Below, in pieces: positions 56,190 through 64,000 of a stretch of DNA of 64,000 bases (within the stretch, counting starts at the first letter, position 1; the number at the start of each line of letters is the position of its first letter). Origin of the DNA: Amphibalanus amphitrite. Lineage: Eukaryota; Arthropoda; Thecostraca; Balanomorpha; Balanidae. The stretch is from positions 267,098 through 331,097 of the forward strand of contig NW_024882325.1 of NCBI RefSeq assembly GCF_019059575.1, in the 5' to 3' direction. The position numbers were made by a program, and so were the translations under genes. Under the pieces are notes generated by a model. It was given only the letters and a program-made list of their open reading frames with translations. It had not been told where the DNA came from and searched no databases.

Positions 56190-57150
56190 TGTTCACGCAG
56201 GGACGTATCCAAGGGGGGGGGGGCGACGGGGGCGGTCGCCCCCCCTGGGCCCTGCCGGGCCCCAAAAGCGGGCCCGGCAGGGCCCGCTAGGCAGCAAGAA
56301 AGCGGGCCCGAAGGGCCCGCTTTGGGGCCTAGTCAGGAACAATTTGGGGTCGGCTGGGCCAAAAAGCGGAAGGGCATGTTCAGAAGGATTTGTTCGAATT
56401 TTTTGGTTCGCGGATGGGCCCCTGGGGCCCTGCCGGGCCACAAACAGGTCCGTAACTGGGCCCTTCGGCCCACTTTTGGGCAGAGCGAGGGCAATTTGGA
56501 GCCCGGCAGGGCCCCAAAAGCGGAAAGACCCGTTCAGAAGGATATGCTCGAGCCTTCGAGCTTGAGGAAGGGCCCCTATGGCCCTACCGGACTCCAAACG
56601 GGTCCCTTATCGGGCCCAAAGGTATCGCTTTTGAGCTAATTGGCCCCGGAGAAGTTATGGTTAGCGGATCCGAAATAATCCTCTTCCGTGCCCAGTCACA
56701 GGGCCTGTCTGTGCCCTAGATGTGGAAGGGCCCGCTGAGAAGATCTTGCCCAGGCTTTCGGGTCCAAAAAGGGCCCATAGGGTCTTGCCGGTGCTCATAT
56801 GGGTCCCTAGCCGGGCCCCACAAGCGGACCGGGCCAAGCCAATGACAACCGGGGGCCCGGGAGGTCTGCAAAAGCGGAAGGGCCCGCTCAGAAAGCCTTG
56901 AAGCAGGCTTTTGAGCTTAAGTATTGGTCCCTCGGCCTCGACAACGTATCAAGAAAGCGAGCCCAGATATACACTTCCGTGCCCAGTCAGAAACAGCTTG
57001 TCCTGGCCGGGCCCCAGAAACGGAAGGGCCCCCTGAGAAGGCCCTGCCCAGGCCATGGGGCCCGAGGAACAGGCAACAGCCGATGATGGGACCCTTTCGA
57101 CTGACCTCATGGGGCTGCTCCTGTTTACAGTTCTCCGAACAAAATGAGCT

Positions 57151-58866
57151 CCATAGTTGCGCCACGGATGGCGTTTGGGACAGGCGGTGGGGGAGGCGTT
57201 TGAACACCCTCTCTCTCTAACTCGGCTCCTGGGCCACGTAGCGACACGTAAGCGTACGTGGCATTCGGAAGAGCGTAAAAAATCATGCCGAAAGTAACTC
57301 GGTCATTTTCTAGGTCAGGTCAAAGGTCAGGTCACCATAAGTCAGCAAAGGTCACATTTTGCCTATTTCAACATTGTTTGACAACTCCGGCGCATAACCC
57401 GGGTACAAACAGAGCTGCAGCGCCACAAAAAAACGCATTCAATAGTTCTTTTAACGTTCTTTCCGTAAACTGTTCTCAGAATTGACCTGCGATTAACCCG
57501 CGCACCGACGGGGGTCCGCGCCAACTTAGAACCGACGGGGGGGGGGGGGCGGATGACCGCCCGCCCCCTGAGATCTCAAGAACGAAGCAAGATAGCTACA
57601 AGCGGTAAACGGCATGGGGTACGCACGGACAAGGTCTACAATTTTTAATTAGGTCATTTCCAGATCAGGTCAAAGATGACGTCACAGGGGTAAAAAAGTC
57701 AAAATGGCGGCGCTAGATATGAAGAGTTTTTCTCGAATAACTTTCGAATTAGCCAAGCTAGGAACAAACTAAGGGCACCATCGTGATCCTCTCGTCAATC
57801 CGCATCGAATCATACTCCGTTATCTACTGTAGCTCTGACACGACGTGACAAAGTTGCAAAAAAGTGATTTGAGGTTGGGTCATTCGAAGTAACCTGGTGA
57901 TCTGACCTTAAAAGTTAGGAGGTTCAAACTTGCACACCATGTGTAAAATTAATGAGAAAATAGTCATGCCAAATTTCGCGGCGCTACGCGCCGCGGTTTT
58001 CCCGCATAACCTCAAGGGGGGGGGGCGGATAACAGCCCCCCCGTCGGTGCTCGGGTTAACGGTTTAGCCTCTTGAGAGAAAAAAACTTTTAAAAAAGTCG
58101 TTTTTATGAAACACTTTTTTTCTTTAACAATTTTCGACTCAGGAAAAGGCACGACATTTCTTTTGTCAGCATCGTGTTACTCTCGTCGAGACGCGTCGAA
58201 TGAACTACATATAATTTGACCTTATCAGGTCATTTAGAAAATTTGAACTAAATTCAAGGTGACCTGACCTGAAAGGTCATGTTGCACATCCGTCAAACCG
58301 TATCGTCGATAAGGCCTGAACACATCTAAGGTGTTTTCAACGCTCTAGCGTGTCTCTAACAAATGCTATTGTCAAAAGCTGTGGAGACGTTTCGTGACCT
58401 GAGATGACCCCATAGACATAAGGAGGGGTCACGGGTACAAATTTCCGATTTAGGTTGTCATTTTTTATGTAACCAGGTGATTGAGGGTGCCTAGGATGAC
58501 GTTTGCCTAAAAGAGGCACCTTTCGATTTTCTCCCATTTATAAAACCTAATGGAGAGGGCGCAAAAATTGACTTGACCTTATGTCACCACCGGTATGCAA
58601 ATTTCGAGATAATCATTTTATACATACTGCTACTCTTATCAATCGCTAAAAGTTTCAAGCCGATCGTTCAGTCGGTGTTGCTATGGAGAGCATTCTAACC
58701 TTTTCTGAGGTGAGGCCACTTGACGTGGTCTGGTGACCTGACCTTGAGCGACCTGGGTGTAAAATTTTCATATCTGTAGATAAGATTAATCCCTCTTTTT
58801 TATATCCACGCAAAACCGCAAGGAGGAGGTGTTCAAACAGCCCCCCCCCCCCCGGCCGGGCGCGGG
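57151..58866. mobile_element. TTAACCC-family element nested in the hAT-like element
   Basis: The right end 'ggccgggcgcggg' is followed by TTAG. The left end is degraded ('gcgccacggat', then 'ggcgtttgaacacc', the inverse of the right hairpin loop). The interior aligns with 6661-7635. It is itself split by 57497-58055. Confidence 0.6.
57497..58055. mobile_element. TTAACCC-family element (TIR CCCGCGCACCGACGGGGG), innermost
   Basis: 559 bp with TTAA on both sides (57493-57496, 58056-58059). The left end has the double TIR. The flanks rejoin to a phrase present uninterrupted at about 6790-6820. Contains TGACGTCACAGG at 57676 and the GGCGGCG-type palindrome near 57977. Confidence 0.88.
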
Positions 58867-59110
58867 TTAGCGAACTTCAACGGAAGTGAACTGCAAAAAC
58901 GAACTTCAACGGAAGCTAACTGCAAACATGTTATCAAGGTCGAGAAACGCAAGACAATGCATTTTCATTTACAATGCCAAATTCTATCGTAAAGTTGCTG
59001 TTTTTTCGACATTCTCGAATTTTTACACGCCTGTGGGGCCCCTTTTGGCTGACCTCCGGGCCCTTCTCGGCTGTCGCCCCCCCCTGAGCGAAATCCTGGA
59101 TACGTGCCTG

Positions 59111-59700
59111 TGTTCACGGGAATTGTCGTGTAACCATCATAAATAGAACAAGTAGGCATGTTATTCAGAGTGACCGCGACACTCCCTCGACCTGGAGCTC
59201 TGTCGGTGCTTACCAAGTTCCAGTTACTGAGCTCGGGGCGTTCACCATGCGTACTGTCATACTGTACCGTACCGTACCGTACCATACCGTACCATACCAT
59301 ACCGCACCGTACCTTACTATGCGGCGGGCGTCCCCATAATGAGTGGCACGGGTCCTTTACCGGCGGGCTGTAAAGCCGGCCCTCCCCGGGGCCACCGGCG
59401 ATTGTTCGCAGATCGCAGATAACACACTGCGCCTCGTCGGAAGGCTTTGTCCCGCCTAAGTGACGCTTTTAAACCGTCACGGACAATTAGCATTCCACAG
59501 GTGTCAGTCGACTATAGCTGGCTGGCCAACCATTCTCTGATGTGGTTCGACATTCGACAATGAATCACAGGTGAACCGAATGAAACGGCGTATAGCACAC
59601 TAACTAGTCATTTTTTCTACGTCTGAATTTGTGCCCGTCGCTTTGGTTTGATACAAGAGTCCGTTTGTGAGGTTTCCCGGACGGGACACAGTCCGACGCC
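59111..59700. other. Non-coding stretch with pentanucleotide repeat
   Basis: GTACC/ATACC repeats at about 59262-59325; nothing else assigned. Confidence 0.5.
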
Positions 59701-61570
59701 CTTTTGGAAAGGCTGGCACTAAAAGGCGCCCATCTCCTGCCCGAGGCGAGGCGTGCGTCTGTCTCCCACCGCCGCGACAGTCGCCCTCTCCCCGGGCGGG
59801 GCGGTCCCATGACTCTCCCCGGCACCTTTGTGTGCCCACACCGAGCATCCGTTCAGAGTCGGAGTCCGAGTGTGCCCCGTCATGGCGATTTCACCTGTGT
59901 CGTCGTCCGGCGCCATTGTTGGCCGCTCAGCCCAGTGCCGCCCAGTGAGACTGCCATATATGCGCTCCGGCCGGATCGGGCGCGAGCGGCGCGCTCCTCC
60001 GTCCAAGGCCGGCAGGCGGCGGCCGCAGGACAGCCGCACTGGCCCACCGGTGCAATGACCTTCCGGGCGCGGGGGCCGACCGGGCACAGCCGCACAGGAC
60101 GGCGGCCAAACCGGGCAGGATAGGGAACGGGCCAACGGGCCGTGCGAAACCCGGGTCCTGCTGACTGGAACAGCGGGCGGAGCCTGCCTGCACCGCTAGA
60201 CAGTGCGTCAGCTCAGGTCTCAGGACAGCTGCTGTACCGGAGGACTGCGTTCAGATTGTCCGAGACTTGGACCGAAGGCACAGGCGTGACATGGCCTGAG
60301 CGCTGAGCTGGAAGTTGACTCTACTTGTAAACTATGTAGTTTCAAGTTTCAACCATGTCACCCAGCCGAGCTAGTTAATGCTCCTTCAGTAGACTCGCCT
60401 TTGTCGATTTCTGTGTCGATGCCATGCTTGACATGCTGGCGAGGCGGCACTAGCCTGGCATCGATTTTACCTGGGCAAATACCGCCTGTGGCGTGTCGCG
60501 TGTAACACGCCCACGGGCTATTCTCGGCGCTAATTCCGTTCTGCAGACCCTCAGTGGCGCCTTCGTCACCGGGCTGAGGACACACTCAGCTGATCAGAGC
60601 AGCGCTTTCTTATAATGACTGATATTTACATCTCTTAGCTTTGCTAGAGTCCATCCTTTCAGTAGTTAATTGAATTTCGATGTTTCGGAAGTCTCCCGAC
60701 TGTTTCGTCCGGAATTGTTGTGCATGGTCGCTGCACCGTGACGCGGTGCTGTCGGCAGGACGGGCCGGGCCGATGGCGGGTGCGCACGTGGGCCGGCCGA
60801 CCGGCGCGGCGCGGCCCTGACCGTGGCCAGCGCCGCCGCCGCCGCCGCCGCCGCCGGCCGGTGCCACGTCAGCCGGCACCGGCGGTCGACGGACCGGTCC
60901 GGCCGGCGCCCGGCCGCCCGCCGGAGCTCCTCCGAGGTGCTCCAGCGGACCTGTTGAGGCACAGGTGACCGGCGCCGCGGCGGCCGGCCGGACTGTGTCT
61001 GCAGGGGGCCAGCGGGTGTATCCGCCGTGTTGGCCGGAGCCCTACACCTCCGGTGTACCCACCCCTCCACCCCACCGCAACCCTCCCCACCGACTGCGTC
61101 TCGGAGTTAGCGACCAATGGCCACGGCCCTCTGCATCTTCTACACACTCGCACACCATGCTGCTTCCACGGCAGGGTCGTGTGGTTCGCCGACTCGAACG
61201 GGTTCGGTCGGTCGTCCAGCGCCCTCTCAGAGACTGTCCCAGTGACTCCCGCCGGACCCCGGTGGGGCCACACAGGGCTACTGATGGATGGTACATAGGG
61301 GCTTGTGATGGACGGCGTTCGCTCGTCCGGGCACCGTCGTGGCTGGTGCGGGGACTGTCGTGTTCGCCGCGTGGTCTTTCGACTACCGGATCGACCGCCT
61401 TGTCTGCAGTTCGCTCAGCCATCCTTCAATGGACCCCACCCCCTCCCCTGGAGTCCGTCAGTCACACTTCAGAGACTCAACCACCCTCTCTGGATCCCCG
61501 CTGGCCGCTTCCTACTCTGGCACATCCTGAGCTTCCTTCACCGACGAATTTAGAATGTGGGGTGCAGTGA
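59701..61570. other. GC- and CpG-rich region, possible regulatory or exonic sequence
   Basis: High G+C with many CpG, a CCG run at 60829-60857, and overlapping long open frames on both strands that give no recognisable domain. An acceptor-like TGTCTGCAG at 61002 would continue the plus-strand frame in phase 1 for about 185 codons, but the product is Pro/Arg-rich and unconvincing. Confidence 0.3.
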
Positions 61571-61793
61571 GTATCAAGCAGGAAAAAGCCCCCACAACTT
61601 TGAAAATAGGCCTAAAAATGCGTTCTTCTCTTATATCATCTCTTATTCTTATATTATCTTTGATATATTATTGGAAAAAAACAACTTGTTATATCACGAC
61701 AATGGATAAGCAAGCGAGATCGGAGGAGTTTTTTGAGTGCTGATAAACTATTTGGGAACATTGCCGCAGTATCGGTGCTTTTCCATCTGATAC

Positions 61794-61970
61794 CGCCTTT
61801 TCTGTATCCGCCGGCGGCACTTGCCTGTACGACCATGCATACCGGCGGCCGTTAGTGTGACGGAAGCCACATTTTTTTTCGAATCACAGCTTACAGGAAT
61901 TGACAGAATCATAAGGCATGCATATTGGTGTGAGACTAAAAGCCAAACACGCAAAAGTGAAATCATCTGA
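61794..61970 (+). pseudogene. Possible ISXO2/Merlin-type transposase relic
   Basis: An open stretch reads RLFCIRRRHLPVRP, then VSVTEATFFFESQLTGIDRI, then RHAYWC. This recalls the 'SVR-GTFF-S-L' and 'YW' motifs of ISXO2-like (IS1595/Merlin) transposases. A second, frameshifted stretch at about 62110-62165 (GYTWHCRG) could belong to it. No catalytic residues seen; weak evidence. Confidence 0.25.
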
Positions 61971-63030
61971 GAAGAACAGCGCTTCAATTCCCGACACCTT
62001 CATGGATAACGCGGGTCAACAGGGCGCAGGCGGCAGATGGTCTACCCCACCTGGACCCGACGTAGCGCCGACCCCTCTTATCGGTCGCACGCCAATTGGG
62101 TGGCCACGTCAAAAACGGGCTACACCTGGCACTGCAGAGGTGTAAACACTGCCGCCTCCCCGCCCGCATCTACAGGAAAAGCTCATAACGGAACTTTATC
62201 TCTCCAAAGCGCAATCGGCCGGCATCCTGTGCGCCAACCCTCTGCACCTGCGCCTGGGATATCGCCACCGGCACCGCCTCGACCTAGTGGATCGACACCG
62301 GTGTGAGCATGTCAAACAAGAAACAGCTGACGCAGGGACCCCTCGGGCCGTATCATGCCGCAAGTGCCGCAAATAGAAGGCGTCAAGCCAGCAAAATTAC
62401 ACTCACGCCGACGAAGTTATCAGCCGCCGACAGATGCTAACCAAAAGTCCCACTCACCCTCCCTGCGGAATCGGAGGTGCAAATATGTACGTCCAGAAGA
62501 GCAGATGTTCCGTGCCGAGAGTGGGACACGCCAATACCCATATCTGGCATTCACCTGACGAGCAGCGACGCCGACGGTCGGGGACTTCTGATACTGGACG
62601 GCAGCTGGGACAAATGAGCGTCCAGCAAACAGAGTAATAACTGACGAATTCGCTAATATCACAAGCGTTCGGCCAAAACAGGAACAGCTGGGAAGTTCAA
62701 TGACCATGGCGGACCATACATACCCGAGATATCGTGATTACAACCAAACCAAGCAATAAAGCGCCGACGCCGGACAGTGTACCTCAGCTTCCCAGCAGAA
62801 CAAAGGTGTGCACGACAGATGGCAAGAAGATAGCAAAAGTGATAAGCACTGCACCCGGCCCAATTACAACCAGCTGGAAGAAAGTCAATAACCAGGACCG
62901 ATGCCACTCATGAGTCATCATACAGATAAAGATACTAGGCCTATCACGCCACACCGACGAATATCTAGCCATGCTTATCACACCTGGAACACCAACGCGA
63001 TAGTAATCTGGGTATAAAGGAACGAGGAGT
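61971..63030. other. No convincing feature
   Basis: Mixed sequence with short open frames only. Confidence 0.35.
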
Positions 63031-63036
63031 CATGGA

Positions 63037-63300
63037 GGCGGTATCGAGGAGTGCACAGGACACCGGAGTGCACGCAGATCGAGTCCGACCGAGGAGTGCA
63101 CAGGGCACCGGAGTGCACGGAGCATCTAGTCCGACCGAGGAGTGCACGGAGCATCTAGTCCGACCGAGGAGTGCACAGGGCACCGGAGTGCACGGAGCAT
63201 CTAGTCCGACCGAGGAGTGCACAGGGCACCGGAGTGCACGGAGCATCTAGTCCGATCGAGGAGTGCACAGGACACCGGAGTGCACGGAGCATCGAGTCCG
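63037..63300 (+). repeat. 46-bp minisatellite, about five units
   Basis: The unit contains gaggagtgcacagggcaccg, then 'gagtgcacggagcatctagtc'. Open frames on both strands are repeat artefacts. Confidence 0.9.
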
Positions 63301-64000
63301 GCTGGGCGGAGCGCAGAGGACACGGCAGTGCACGGAGGATGGAGTACGACGGGAGGAGCGCGACGGGCGGCAGCTGACGAGGGAAGATCCAGTACAACAG
63401 TGATCGAGAGCTGGATCGAGGAAAGTGCACGCTCTCAGCCATCGACAACGGACGAACTGCTATCATCAGCGACCTCTCGGTGACCGGCTTGGTCAACAAC
63501 GCCGTTCAAGTAAGAATTGCCACAGAAAGGAAGACTGCTCAATCCTTGCCAACATGCAATCATTCAGCTCCCGTCCCTCACATATTCACTCCGTGATTCG
63601 CACCAACCGGCTGATGGTTCAGGGCTACCTTTCTCGGGCTGAGCGTGATGATTAGGCGTAACGACAACACCATGTAAGCTTCTTTTTTTAAAGGGGGGGG
63701 GGGGGCAAAGCGTTGATTGGGTAAATTTATTGGGTGTCTCAAATAGGACTCGGGGACTCAGTTTTTAATTGGATCGCTGTCGAATCATTGCGTCAGGGCT
63801 GGTCGGAAATGACGAATTATGTTGCGCGATGGAAAGGGTTGCGCGGGTGTGTAGATTTGGGTAACAGATATGCGCGATGCTATTCTTGTTTTGAAACAAA
63901 ATCGAATCGAGGGTACGTCTGGTAATCATGAGGCCTCCGCTTGAATTCTAACTTATTTTATTCCAAAGTGTATTGCGTGAATAAAAACTCTGAAAGTTTA
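63301..64000. other. No recognised feature to window end
   Basis: A G run at 63692-63705; otherwise nothing assigned. Confidence 0.4.

Larger units (their letters stand above)
56198..59110. mobile_element. hAT-like transposon with nested insertion
   Basis: The left end CAGGGACGTATCC matches the reversed right end CAGGCACGTATCC, and both continue into a G-run and GCGAC. The 8 bases TGTTCACG flank both sides (56190-56197, 59111-59118), as expected for hAT elements. The left interior is a series of 'aagcggaagggcccgctcag' variants; the right end is short. No transposase is seen. The region 57151-58866 is a later insertion. Confidence 0.75.

Noticed and set aside
56167-56597. 132- and 134-codon frames in the hAT-like element
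   Set aside because: Gly/Pro/Arg-rich translations of the GGGCCC repeat on both strands, not a transposase.
60666-61570. Long overlapping open frames on both strands
   Set aside because: Expected from CpG-rich DNA with few stops; Arg/Pro/Ala-rich with no domain.
63037-63300. 46-bp direct repeats resembling a CRISPR array
   Set aside because: Uniform units without spacers.

Overview
The window looks like nuclear DNA of an animal, most likely an arthropod and possibly a crustacean. The evidence is spliced exons with GT/AG borders, an extracellular LDL-receptor-family gene, a TCAGT initiator ahead of its first exon, and a very dense load of DNA transposons and minisatellites. No bacterial operons, rRNA genes or convincing tRNA genes were seen. 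The species cannot be named from the sequence.

The only well supported host gene is on the minus strand between about 33.04 kb and 23.73 kb. It has a signal-peptide exon (32803-32881), then LDL-receptor class A (LDLa) exons (29327-29462, 26987-27198, 26525-26708, 26163-26257), an exon finishing the last LDLa and starting the EGF module (24911-25050), and a large EGF plus YWTD beta-propeller exon (23734-24790). The propeller and its EGF pair resemble the third propeller unit of megalin (LRP2), yet the signal exon lies only 3.3 kb from the first visible LDLa exon, so the gene looks like a short megalin-type receptor. Its C-terminal exons were not found. A plus-strand copy of exon 1 and its promoter lies at 50411-50640, divergent from the first, with a frame-compatible second exon at 55636-55725.

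The first visible LDLa exon runs straight into a tandem array of decayed LDLa units (28543-29330). The LDLa frame there is full of stops, but another frame stays open for about 300 codons and encodes a Ser/Thr/Pro-rich mucin-like sequence. Exon 1 has the splice phase that would enter this open frame.

The rest is mostly mobile DNA. 1-23.7 kb: TTAACCC-family elements rich in AGGTCA and TGACGTCA motifs, CACGTG-rich repeats, a broken THAP domain, a foldback-like element of 5.0 kb with a 10-bp target duplication (12384-17405), a piggyBac transposase pseudogene (19250-20225) and large palindromes. 23.7-33 kb: the receptor gene with transposons in its introns. 33-50 kb: non-LTR fragments and an onion of nested transposons (41407-48485) whose insertions can be resolved from intact relatives. 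50-56 kb: the second exon 1, microsatellites and a 29-bp minisatellite. 56-64 kb: a hAT-like element with an 8-bp duplication (56198-59110) carrying two further nested elements, CpG-rich sequence and a 46-bp minisatellite.

How parts relate: non-autonomous TTAA elements are abundant and the only related enzyme seen is the dead piggyBac copy, so they must have been moved in trans. All similarities were judged by eye without database searches.
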